A stretch of DNA of 64,000 nt from Hydractinia symbiolongicarpus (lineage: Eukaryota > Cnidaria > Hydrozoa > Anthoathecata > Hydractiniidae). Made by a program: the position numbers and the translations under genes. Shown in pieces: positions 47,979 through 60,418 of this stretch. The notes below the pieces were generated by a model. That model was not told where the DNA came from. It was given only the letters and a program-made list of their open reading frames with translations, and ran no database searches. Position 1 is the first letter of the stretch. Each line of letters begins with the position of its first letter. The DNA is taken from NCBI RefSeq assembly GCF_029227915.1, contig NC_079882.1:26107001-26171000 (forward strand), given 5' to 3'.

Positions 47979-50900
47979 TTACATGAGTCCAAAACCTTTT
48001 GCATTCGAAACAGCTTTGAGCAGCCGATCGCGAAGTTTTTCAACGCTGTTATATTCCGGCAGTAGTAAAACATTGAAGCATGTATGTGCGGTTGGAAGTC
48101 TGAAACATAAACAAATACAGGCTTACATAAGTGGGAGGCAATGGAAAGTCGCAAATCTTTGTATCTAGTATACGTTTTTTTGACTTTCTTTTACGTCAAA
48201 CATTTTGACATTTATTTATTCTGTCATATTCAAAAAGTTTGCATCTGCTTTCGCATTGAAGTTTCTATTTTAACTGCGAATATGTTGAAAAAGAGTGGTG
48301 ACGAGTTTGCTTTCACGTCATTATAATCTTTACAAGGTGTTGTAGTCGATACTGTTTTGATTGATTTCTTTTTTTATTTACGTTTGCTAAACGAACATTA
48401 CCAATCCTTCTTATTGTGAAGAACGACAGTTCTGTTGTGAAAACTAATCGTTTCGAACAATAGATTATAAACGCATATCAATATAGTTGAATTTAGGAAG
48501 TGAAATGTACGAACAAAAGAGAAACAAACACCTGTCTGAATCTTCTCCATTTTTTGCAATGATCAACTTTAATTTCGCCAACCCACCAATAGGAACACGG
48601 TCACTTCCAGTCGTGAAGTTTAACAATTGTTTGAGCTCATCATGACTCATCTCATGGACGACTTCCCAAAAATATCTAGATGCACATAAAAAATTGCTAA
48701 GTTAAAAAAAAAGATGATACAAGTAAGAAATCATGGAAAACAAATAGCTTTTGGAGCGACGGTCGAAATAATCCCGCTATCCCGCTTAGAGTACCCGCGC
48801 ATGAACTAATTTAAAGACCAGATTATCAGTTTGACGATAATAGTGAATGACGTCCAGTTGGTTTGTAAATTTCCGCTTTATAAAATATCTCTATCGTATT
48901 TGATTGAAAATTTTAGCGGTAAAATATATTAAAAAGCATGAATTAAAAAAACTAATAAAAAAATACTGCATAATTTAACATAGTTAAATGAGACCTGCCA
49001 GCATATTTATAATTTAGTTCAAAGTGAAATAAAATTGGCGAATTACAGAATATAATCGAAAATGAGCTGGCAAAATTCCATTCGCACGAAATGGATGACA
49101 GTTTTTATAACTTTTATAGTTTCTACGATAAGCGTACTTTATATATTTAGATCTACAGCTTTTGACAATTATTATGCCATAACTCAAAACAACTACTTTC
49201 AAGAAAAGAGAGGCAAAAAGGTGAGTATCTTAAGTTTGTGCAAAGTCTTAAGAACAGGTCAAGTTGTTTATACAACGATGTGAGTGATCAAAATTGCACC
49301 GTCACGTGACTAGTATAACTGCCATACCATGTTACCTGCATTTCGTACATGAGTTTATTTACACGTTGTTTTTATATGAGAAAGCACTTTATAAAAAACA
49401 ACGAAGTCGCATTTCTTCGATTAGTAAAGTTTCACTAGTCGTAAAAATATAAAAGTTTTAATTAAGAAACTTTTGCCTCCCATTAATTTATGGCATTGGA
49501 ATGGCATTTAGCTATTTCTACTTAGTATAAAAAGAGATTGGATGAAAATTGAGTAGGTTATCCGGACAAATTATTTTATTTTTTCTCGTATGTTAAAGGG
49601 GAAGTTTGGTCAAAAATTATATTTTCATATTCAATAGTCATAAAAGAAAAAAAACGGATACCATAATTCTTTTTAAGTAAAACCCTCTTTTTTTCTGAAA
49701 TAATCTATGTTAAACACGCGTAAAAACAACTCCGTATATTGACCCCTTTACATATTTACGAAGACTGGGTCAAAATCATGTTTTTAATTGAACACTCCTA
49801 TCACAGACAAATTTAAGAAGCTTGTTAAAAAACCACAGAATTTAAGAAACTTTTACTAATTGGCTTCTTATAAAAACAACGCAAATTACATTTGTATTTT
49901 TATTTTTTCTTACATTGTCCTGTCACAACACGTACAATGAAGTAAAAATAAGAAGATATTCACCAGTTATACACTAAATTTGGGCACAGGAGCTTGTTTT
50001 TCTCCAACTGTAGCAAGCAGCTGTTTCAGGGCTTACGCAAGAATTCACATTAACCTGGTATTATGTTCACCTCTGCTAACATGTTATGCTTAGTTGTTTA
50101 AAACTTTCTCTTATGTCAAATATTGCATTTCCCATCTCCAGGTGATTGCTCCCCGCTTGTTCACTCACAGCGCTAAACAAGAGAAACGTCTTAAACACCT
50201 GCGTGATTTCTGCATCTCAAGTCAACACACTTATGGTATCAGCAGCTTAATTCGTTTCTTACGTTCGTCCACAAGCAACAAAGCACATTTCTATGTCAGT
50301 CACAACATGAAACTGGTGTACTGCAGTGTACCGAAAATCGCAAGCACCAACTGGAAACGGTTGCTGATAATGTTCGAGCAAGCAACGAATGCTTCGTCAG
50401 TTAACTCAGTTGAAAAGAACAACGTACACGCATTACCACAAGTGAGATTGTTCAACATGATCAGTAAGGAAGGGATCAAACAGACTCTATTTCATTATTA
50501 CAAATTTCTGTTTGTCCGACATCCATTCGAAAGGTTGGTGTCAGCTTATCGAAACAAATTTGAAGAAAATAATAAATTTTTCCATAAAACTTATGGATCA
50601 CAAATACTACGTTTATATCGAGCTAACCTTACTGAGAAACAATACAGAAGAGGGAACGGCGTCAAATTTGAAGAGTTTATTCTCTGGATTCTACAAAAGC
50701 GAGTGTTTGATGGACATTGGTCTCCGATCGAGTCTATATGCCACCCGTGTGTGTTACCATACGACTTCATAGGTAAGATGGAAAGTCTAGTTGCAGACTC
50801 GGAACAAATTTTAAAAGATCTAGGAAGCCAAGAACACTTTCCAGCGCACTTAACTGACAAGCACAAAACATCTTTGACATCAAAACAATTAATTCAAAAA

Positions 50901-53900
50901 CACTTCTCAGAATTAAGTGAAGAAACGATCCGTCAATTATATAAAAGATATAAAGTCGATTTTGAAGCGTTTGATTACAAACTACCGAACATTACTTGTA
51001 AGAACGGATGAAAAGACCAGATATAAGATAGATCACATTACGTCAGATGCTCGAACCACAATAAAAGAAGAGTTGTTTTAACAATCGCGCTAAAGACACA
51101 GTGTTACAATGTACTGTCATGGCACGAAAGTATTAAGTATCGACGCTAGTTTACTATTTGAATAACACTCTGATGTAAACTTAATTTAATTTTTGTTCAG
51201 GTCATTCTTTTACATAAAAAACAAAGTTTTCAGCTAATTATCTGCCTTTTGATTCTTTTTATCTGACAACTGAAATCCAACAACCCATATGTGATCTTTT
51301 AGTCTGTATACCGTTACATGTTAGCTAGCGTGTGTCTGTGTCTAATCGAACCGAAGCAGTGACAAACTAGGCCAGGCTAACTATGGACCACTGCTTGTAC
51401 TATCTAATGGTAATGAACTCCTCATTTGCTGGCTGTGTATGTTATCCGAATATATTACCTAGAAGTAGGGTTTTTGGGAAAAAACGTGGGAAAAGTGAAC
51501 TTTCGATATTCTTAAGTTGAAATGATGAAGGGATAGTGCAACGACGTTTTGATGGTACAGCTATTTACGTCTTCCATTTATACTTCAGAAGGATAAGAAA
51601 AGACAAGAATCCTCCAGAACTATGGCCGTTTGTTCATTAGTTTTATAAGCTTACACGACTGTTTTCCCCCCAGTACTCCATGGCCTTATAAATTTATTTA
51701 AGTTTAAATCGCATTTCATGAAAGCAGAAGTAATAATACCTTATGACTGGTGAGTCTTTAGTATAACCTCCATCATATTCAGTTGCATTTTGAAGCTCGT
51801 TTATATCAAATACCTAACAACAACAAAGTTAAATATTATTCGTATATAAGATTTGAGATACCAACACAATGTGTTAGGTATGCAATCAACCTTTACAGGC
51901 TTTCCACTGACATTCTAAATGACAATTCTCCAAAGTATAAAGGTTATATAAACTGCTTCTGATACTTTGGATAGGGTTGATACTTTGCATCTGTATTCAC
52001 ACAAAGGAAGTGGAGCGTGATTTAATAACGAGCAAAAACGAACAGGGGCGGGGGACAGGATGTATACGCTTTGTGCATTTTCGCTTTCTGAAAAAGATTT
52101 TTCTATTCTCTTTAATGTACTGGGTAATTTCAACAAGCAATTGAAAAAATGACCACCTATTTTTTTGAAGAGTGGCCAGTCTCAAATAGCCATCAGATTT
52201 AACCTTCGTTTTTCTTAGCTGTAATATACACATTCTAACAAATCAAGTACTGAATGATTGTGAGTCAGTAAAATACTTAAAAATTTGTTTTTTATAGCTT
52301 AGTTTTTCAGGTTCTGCTTACTAAATGGGTCAGAAATTTTAGGCTTTTTCAGGTTTATTAGGCACCCTTTTTAAGTTCCAGGCTATACAAGGTTTCCCAG
52401 GCTTAGTGGCAATCCAGCTTTAGCATTTACAACAACCTACTTTCTATGACAAAGAACGTTCACAGAGAAGTGATGGCAACATCGTGTTTACTTTTATTTA
52501 TATTTTTTTAATATTTATATGTTAGTATGGGAAATTTTTGCAGTTGCAGGCTAAGAAGGAGAAAAAGGAAGAAAGAATAATAATAATAAATAATACCTGA
52601 CTACCACATACTAACAACTCCAATTCATCAGCACGAAACAAGTTCTTTAAAATCGAATCACTTGTAACAATAACAAAACCTTTTTTGAAGGCTTCAAACT
52701 ATAAAAAATAATGATTTTATGCACACAGATTGGAACTTTTTGTTCTCCCACAATTATCGATATGTCCGACCTTCATTTCTCATCTATTACCTCGAATTAA
52801 TATCAAAACGAAAATATGTATAAATTATAAAAATGAAAGAATATAGTTAATTTCAATATAAATCTTGACTTTTCTTGGATTTGTTATGAGTTTTAGACAA
52901 CTACTACTACAATGAGAAGAAATTTAATTTTTACTGCACAAACAGAACTTCATGTCATGCATACAACTTTTGAAGTATGTCAATACCTGTTTCCTAACAG
53001 ATGCATTCAATAAAAAATCTGCATATCGAGCGACAAATTCCTGAAATAAACATAAATAAAGATTGACAGGAACCTGTTTCAAGAGATTACATATTTTGTA
53101 ACAATGAGTTGTATTGCTTGAATGTAGTCTTGTAAATACAAGACAATAAAGAATACAATATTTCCAGATTAATTATCATGAAAAATCACATATCACAAAA
53201 ATGTGAGCAACCTGCTCACATTTTTGTGAATACAGCAAAATATCTTTGCTAACACATGCAATATAATTACATAAGACTTATACCATAGCAAATATAATCA
53301 CTTTAATATGCCAAAAAAATAAGGGATAGAAAATTTAGATGTTAAAATAAATTACCCTTTCCCAGCAGAAAATTAACACAGGATACAGGTTTGGACATAT
53401 TTTTGGGCAGGGAAATTCAAATTAGGTCAAAGGTAAAACAAACAAACCCATATCCATACTTACAGCTCACCAATGCCACAATACTTACAATGTAGGTTTG
53501 GTATTGTATGATTTAGAAGGCTTCAATATTTTTTGTAGCATATATATTGTAGTTTAAACATTTTGCAAAATAAATTTTCAAAAAAATAACGTTGTTGTGT
53601 AACGCTTTGGGAAGGACATATTTAAAATAAAATATGTTAAATAGTTGAAAGCTTTAGAAAATTCCTAGGCAATTTTCCAAGCTCACATTATCAACTTGCT
53701 CTTTCGTAGGAGGTCTGCATAAATTAAATAATGAATGGATGAGATGTACAAAATTTTTTCATTACTGAAAACTATCAGGGATCTTCCAGAAAACTGTGTG
53801 TGTGTGTAACGCTAACCTTTCGATTATTATTTGTCACTTTAACATTCTTTCCATCTTTCACAAGTTCATATTTACAAGTTGATCCAAAAACTTCATAGCT

Positions 53901-56900
53901 TATCTCAAATGTTGTCATTATATCTTCGGTAACATCTCCATTATATGTCAATATCTCCTTCAGACTTTTAAAGATCACCTTTTGAAATAACAACAAGACA
54001 CTTTATATAATATGAACATTAATTGTACAGGGTTAAGAAATTACGCTACTTCATTGCTAAAGGCATTGAAAATCGTTGGATCTGGTAATGCATGTAACAG
54101 TTTATTGTGATTATTCTCTCAGTGGGGGAGACTTGGCATTATCTTAATGTACCTGGCTGTTGCCAAACACATAAAGCCTAGTTCATTTACAATACCAGGA
54201 AACTCTCATCACTCTCGTCGGAGTCACTAAGGGGACTAGTGCCATGCATTGGGACTTCCTTGTATTTTACATATAAAAGTTAAGTATGCTTAATAACTTA
54301 ATAATTTCATATAGATGTATAAAATATATTAATTGGAATATTGATTTGGGCTAATTCTTTTGTTTTTATAGAAGAAACTTTAAATGCAATTTTTCCAGCT
54401 GAAAACATCATTTTTGACAAATATCATATGAACACAAGACTCACTGGATGTGATTCTTGCAAATCTTCAAACTTTCCTTTTATTCCATACAATTTGCGGT
54501 ACAACACAGGTGGAAAGTTGACATTGAGAATTACATTGTTATAAATTGCAATACCAAACAATAAACCAATTAATGTGAATTGATTTTCAGTTTCGAATGA
54601 TGATGGATTAAACCAGCATAGATTTGTTTCCTTATTGAATTCAAACATGCCTAAAAATGACAATTATTTTATTATTTAAACTGGAAATTTTAAGATGCAT
54701 TATAAGAAATTTTAACTCTTACCAAAATCAGGATTAAATAATTCTTCAATCACCAGTTGAAAAAACTCTTTACTCACTCCACCTTCGTCTATTCCCTGTT
54801 CTCCTTCAAATTCAACAAATAATTGCTTTTTAAAGTCATCTGGTTGGTCTTGTGCAACCATTTCCAGCTAGGAATAAAAATACGTTAGAAGTAGGTATTA
54901 GCGAGATAGTGTCTTACACAAAAAATCTTTAAATTAAGCAATTCGCATAAATAATTTTTTTTCTCCAGATATATACTGCAATTTTTTTGTATGCCTAACT
55001 ATTTTTGGCTTACAAAAAGACCTACAAAAAGGATTTTTTACAGCAAGGACATAAATATAGTACATAAAGGTACATAAATATATAATTTAGAATTTCTTTC
55101 TTAGTTTGTATATAAATTAGAATTTTTTTACTCAGGGCTGGTCTTTTTTTGGTTGTGTAAAATAATAATACATATATATGATACTAAATTTCAGTTAAAA
55201 CTCAATTTTTTAAAAATAATTTTTTTTGCTAGCTTAACTGTGATAAGAGCTTCCCTTTTAGTGTTAAATTGATTTAAAAATTTTTTTTTACTCAGTTAAT
55301 CCTTGTGCATTTTTTTGCAAGTAACAAATTTTGACTGTTTACAAGCACAACATGCATTTTTGTATTATATTTTCTAAAGACCCTGCTTAGAGAATTCTCA
55401 GCTGCTAAGACACCATAATATGTGAAAATAAGATATCAATATGGTTCAGACTTTTAGTTTTTATAAATCCAATACTTACACGAACGAGCGAATCTTGGAT
55501 CAAGTGATCTCTGCGTACCCGCAGTTTTAAATAAGGTGAAGGGATATGTCCCTGCATTAATCCATATAAAATAGTCATTCTCCTTTCACTATACATTCTA
55601 ACACGGTTGTCATAAAATAAGCCAAGGCTTTTCGTAGTTGTACTCAAAACAAATGGATAATTAAGGAATGAAAATCTTATTCCACCATCTTTAAAGTACA
55701 TAAAATCTCGATCCATTTCTATTGCATCGTTTAAACAGTCATTAACAAAATCATTATAAGGTATCTTAGGTTGACGAAATTCCATAACATTTATACCAAG
55801 CATGTCAACAAGTTCATCTTTAAAATCATTATCGTCACTCATTGCTACAGCCAGTAGATTTCTATCACGAGAATTCTCATTTGAGTCTTCCTCATCATTT
55901 ATTGGAAGTTCAAGATTTTTGATTTCTTCAACTTCTCCACCCAAAATACTTGCATAATATATCAACTTCATGCATTTTACAGAGTTTGTAATAGGATGGT
56001 CATCATTCACAGGAAGTGATGTTGTTGCGTGTGGTCCAGTTAATATACGAACAGTAACCATTTGCTGAAAGACATCCAAAAGCTTTTGAAGATCTTCTGA
56101 AGAAAATTTTGACCAATATCGAACTAAAGTACATCGCAAGTCGAGAGGTAGTGCAGTCAGTGCACGTAATATATTCGGCAGTGCACTTTCCAAATATTCT
56201 GGACTGTGTAAATTAGGGTTTAAAAGGACTATAACAAATTGGTTTAAATCAGACTTTCCAAGAAGCTTATGACTTGATTTCAGCTCAATTTCAATGCTAT
56301 TGCCTAAAGCATTAATTCCATTTATTATAGAATTTTCTACACTATCCTCATGTAAGCTAAAAAGCATATTATAAAACTGTATTACTTCTGCATGATTTAC
56401 TGATATTTCAAAGGATGGATCGCTTTCGTCAACATTTTTATTTGTTAGAGGAAAGCTTTTGTTCAATAACTCAGGTGACGAAAACACTTTCCCAAGTATG
56501 CGTATTAATGGTTTATAATCTTTGTATTCCTTTTGGCAAGAGATAATCAATTGCTGCACGTATGATTGAGTAAGAATTGGATCTGGACTTAAAACTGCAG
56601 TTTCCACAGTTGCCTGAGACATGGCTCTCAACTCTAAAAAATTTAAAAAAAATTATAACTAACATAAAACAAAATATATCTATAAAAAATAAAAATTAAA
56701 AACATATAAATCATAGATAAAAAAATGAAAAAAGTACCTATTTGCTCGCTGCATATGTCTGCTTTGTCTATCAATAAGCGTAATGCCATAGCAGCTGCAT
56801 CATCATTGCATAGTGGGACCCTTCCACCAGAAACACATTGCAGATTCGTACAATTTGTTTGTCCACACCCTACTGTTAACTGTTTAAAATAATGCCTAAT

Positions 56901-57338
56901 CAGCACTTCGGGATTGGTATTTCTGTTAATAAAAAAATGTTTAAAATAAAACACAAACCATTCTAATCTTGTAAATAAAAATAGTAAAAAATATTTTAAC
57001 CAAGTTAATAATGTCTAAGTCAAATATCTTTTTGTGCAAAGTTTAGTAAATTGTCAGATAATATCTCTGAAACATAGCTAAGAAAATTTCAATAGGATTT
57101 TAATTCTCTACTGTGTTTATACAGGTGAGAATTGTGGGAATTAGTAATATAAAAACTAACTTACAATTTTCCAGAGGCAGGATCTTTTAAACTATAAAAA
57201 TATAAATTTAGTGCATAACTCATATTAGAATATATATATTATAATCATATTAGAAATGTTTTACTGTATCTACTTTAAAGACATATACATATACCTTATA
57301 TTACTCTTCAGTTCTTTTGGGGGAACTCCAGATGACAT
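47979..57338 (-). CDS. UBE3A: UBE3A-like HECT E3 ubiquitin ligase
   Basis: Transfers ubiquitin from an E2 through a catalytic cysteine to substrates. Exons: 57338-57295, 57191-57165, 56922-56738, 56633-55480, 54867-54723, 54650-54445, 53978-53817, 53040-52987, 52698-52597, 51813-51740, 48675-48532, 48099-47979; in phase, about 805 residues (human 875). The N-terminal AZUL zinc-binding domain is clear: [19 protein letters not shown] with later C residues, a domain known in UBE3A. The HECT domain runs from [19 protein letters not shown] through [28 protein letters not shown] and [13 protein letters not shown] to the catalytic Cys in [15 protein letters not shown], and the protein ends AKGFGLM. 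The acceptor just above the first ATG suggests an upstream non-coding exon. The intron between 51740 and 48675 holds an antisense sulfotransferase gene. Confidence 0.93.
49062..51011 (+). CDS. HNK-1-family carbohydrate sulfotransferase (CHST8-14 type), nested antisense
   Basis: Two exons, 49062-49220 and 50142-51011, joined in phase 0 (donor AAAAAG|GTGAGT, acceptor CTCCAG|GTGATT), giving 342 residues. It would be a Golgi type II membrane enzyme moving sulfate from PAPS to a glycan. Seen: a short cytosolic N-terminus and a signal anchor (about 11-30, [19 protein letters not shown]); the 5'-phosphosulfate loop VPKIASTNW (116-124); the 3'-phosphate motif [17 protein letters not shown] (about 177-193); and [17 protein letters not shown]. 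Length and order fit the chondroitin/dermatan/HNK-1 sulfotransferase family (Sulfotransfer_2). The acceptor sugar cannot be told. An AATAAA signal lies at about 51060. The whole gene sits within one intron of the UBE3A-like gene on the opposite strand. Confidence 0.88.
51060..51065 (+). terminator. Probable poly(A) signal of the sulfotransferase gene
   Basis: AATAAA 49 bases after the stop codon of the sulfotransferase gene, well upstream of the next UBE3A exon at 51740. Confidence 0.5.
53193..53229. repeat. Perfect hairpin in a UBE3A intron
   Basis: Arms of 17 bases (TCACAAAAATGTGAGCA and its complement) with a 3-base loop, in the intron between exons at 53817 and 53040. No known RNA family recognised. 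Confidence 0.7.
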
Positions 57339-58807
57339 AATTCGTGTTCTATCTGAAACAAAAACAGAGACGTCACCAGGTTACAAAAATGCTACATACA
57401 TCCAACATGCACACAAATATAAATGTGTCAACAATTAGAGTGTGAAAAGTTATATTTAATTTCTTTACATAAGCACTTGTTAACAGCATATATATAAATT
57501 ATATTATTTCGTAGATGATAAAGAAACATCATTCTCAGCTCAAAAGGCTTATTAACATAAATTTAATTATATAAAAAAATAAAAAATTGTCATTAGTTTT
57601 TATGCCAGGTGTACTTGACAAATTATCTTCAAATTACTCAATTTATTTATATATAATGATTTATACAATTTATACAAATTTTGTGCAAACAGTATATAAT
57701 GTGAAAACAGGCACATATAGTAAAAACAACAAAATTCCTGCAACGAAATTAGGCTAATTGGAATTTCAATTGATGCCCAAAGTAAGTTTTTATATTTTTT
57801 GCAGTAGCATGGACACATTTTGGCCAAGGTCTTCTAGTTTACGTAAAAATGAGAATGAGATATTTGTATAAATTGCACACATGATGATTTATCTGCTTTT
57901 GTATTATACTTATCATTACAAAGAAAACATTCCATCACGATTTTAAAAAAAACATTAAAAAATGAGAGTTGGGAAAAACATTTTACAACATTGAAGGAAT
58001 TTATACCTAATATGAAAATTTTGACAAGCAGACATATTGATGCATTGTTTTTACAGAAAGTAAAATTGATAGGATGTCATAAAAATCAGATCTAGCTAAC
58101 TAATCAAGGAATATTTAGCAGGAAAAATTTAACTCTTAAGAGTTAAGTTTTAGTAATAATGCTTATATATGTATACAGATATGTTCAAAATATCAAATTG
58201 GATAGGTAAGAACATATTTACATTGCCAAATGCCTTGATAAACCCTCAAAATAAAACAGCACCTTATTTTATCTATCCCGTGGAATTAATTAGCCAACTT
58301 ATTTCTTTTTGTGGGACAAATATATATAGTGCGTTATCAGAGCCTTTCAAACACTATGGCTTTCATTGATTTAGACTGTTGATCAGAGGGTTTAGCATGT
58401 ATAGCTAGCTAGCTATACTTGTGGTCCTTGGATGTCATAAAGGAAATTTCCATCTCAGGAGAAATATCCCTGACATTTTAGGGGGTGGGTGTTTTACTAG
58501 CTAACTTATTACGCTAAAATAAACCGCGTACATGGATTTAATCTTTAACCTGTATCCTTGAATTAACCTGTTTCCTTGAATCGTGACATATATGGAACAA
58601 ATTATTTAGCAGTTACGGTGGCTTTTCTCAGTGTGGTTGAGTTGAACTCATAAAAAATTGTAAACAAACTTCCCTGTTCGGCATCGTTAGAATTTTCAGA
58701 TAGCCTCGTATAAATTTACGCACGCGATTGTATGAGGTGCCATTTTGTGGTAAAGTTCACAGTACTTTTTTTTAATTCTGCATATTATACGAATTCAACC
58801 TTACGAC

Positions 58808-58924
58808 AAACCAAAAGGAAGACCGAAAACAATGTGTTTAAAAATGATGGATCAGCAACTGAAAGACACGCTGAACATTAACATCACAGAAGCACTTGAA
58901 ATTGCAAAAAAACCAAAGAGATAG
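58808..58924 (+). pseudogene. Relic of a non-LTR retrotransposon C-terminus
   Basis: The frame reads KPKGRPKTMC, then about 13 further residues, then INITEALEIAKKPKR and a stop. This resembles the end of reverse-transcriptase ORFs, where RGRPK is followed by W, a helix, and an EA-x-x-LA-x-D-R stretch. The W is lost and the end is frameshifted. Only this short piece is recognisable. Confidence 0.4.
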
Positions 58925-59665
58925 GCAAAACTTGCAAAATAGACCTGTCTCAAATGTAAATATATGCACGGCAATGTACACACTAACAGTTAAAGAGAAA
59001 AAAAAAAATCGAATGGAAGATGTTCAATCTTCTACCTGTAGTCGCTTCCGCTTCTTTGAGATATTGAAAACAGTATTGACTGTTTGTGATGTGCAACAAT
59101 AGAAGACGAGATGTTTTGCAACGAATATGTTGTAGAGAGTTTTTAATCTAAGCAACAGCCTCGAAGCTTTAAATCTTATTTTTTGAAAGTTTCGTTCTCA
59201 AATTTTCTAGCAAAATCTCGAAAACAGCATTGTTTAAACGATGGAGATTTAGGAAAGCTTGAACTATCAGAAACAAGCCCAGAAGTTGTACAATAAAATA
59301 GTTGTAGAGATGACCGTAGAGTGTTTATCTTTACGACAGCTTCATAACAAATACGAATTTTGATTGTGACCGCAACTCTCGTTTTTCGGAAGTTATGATA
59401 CATTTTCGGATTGTGTTTTTGATCCGTTAAAAAAATACAGTCCTTTTGCTTTGATAAGGTCTATTCCGCTCCTTGTGTTTTTAAGTTTCAGCATATAATC
59501 TTAACAAGCGCGAACGTGTAAAACTTAATCCCATCACTGTACTTGTGACAGTTTATAATTCTTCCTTTACCTAAAACGCCACCAAGTCAATTTATTTTAG
59601 TTGACATACATGTAAACATCTCATGAAATACAAACAAAACTAAAATCTCCCTTGAAAACGATTAA

Positions 59666-59949
59666 GGGGGCGTTCACATATTACGTAATCAAGTAAGTAG
59701 GAGGGGGATGGGAGGTCATCGAAATTACTTACGCTTGATTATGGGGGAGGGGGGAGGGGTCAAGTAGCTTGATGGCATAAGCAAATAAAAAAAATTAACA
59801 GCATATTTTACCATGAGGGTGAAAAATATCAACTTCTAAAGCGTTTGTATTCGACATACTCTATATCCAAATGATTACGACTGATTACATGGGGGAGGGG
59901 TGAGTAGAAAATAGGTGAAAAATTAAATACGTAATATGTGAACGCTCCC
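59666..59949. mobile_element. 284-bp MITE with TAA target duplication
   Basis: Ends GGGGGCGTTCACATATTACG and its near complement at the right (one mismatch) lie inside TAA/TAA direct repeats at 59663-59665 and 59950-59952. There is no ORF. A 3-bp TWA target site is typical of PIF/Harbinger-derived MITEs, but the family assignment is only inferred. Confidence 0.75.
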
Positions 59950-60418
59950 TAATTCTGGAAAATTGATTGAGATGACAGCTACTCTCAAAGAGCTCAAAAG
60001 CTGGACAGCTACCCTTAGAACCTTCCTACCAAAAAGATTGCATTTTATTGCTTTCGGACACTTGAGTCCATATGAACACTGGAAGAACACAAATTAACAA
60101 AAAGTAGAATGGAAAATTAAACATTTACTTTGCGAGGGGAACACAAACTTTATTTTATGGTTCTGTGAACATTCTATGACAAAATTTATCGCGAAACAAA
60201 GTGACAAAGCAACCCACAGACGGCCGTCCAATTTTCTTAGGCTTCGCCAAATTGTTGTCAAATTCCTTTAATAAACAAAACATGTCTAGGTACGGAACTT
60301 TTATTCATCTTGTCCTTCAATTTTTGATCAAATAATCTTGACTAAAAAACATTTATGCACAGAAATTACACGGCAACTTGCAGATAAACTTCATGTACAT
60401 ATCATAATTTATAACATA

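Larger units (their letters stand above)
57339..60418. other. Intergenic region between UBE3A and C2CD3-like genes
   Basis: Should hold the UBE3A promoter and first non-coding exon just above 57338, and the 3' untranslated region of the C2CD3-like gene just below 60419. Also contains a LINE-like relic (58808-58924) and a MITE (59666-59949). No other gene recognised. Confidence 0.5.
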
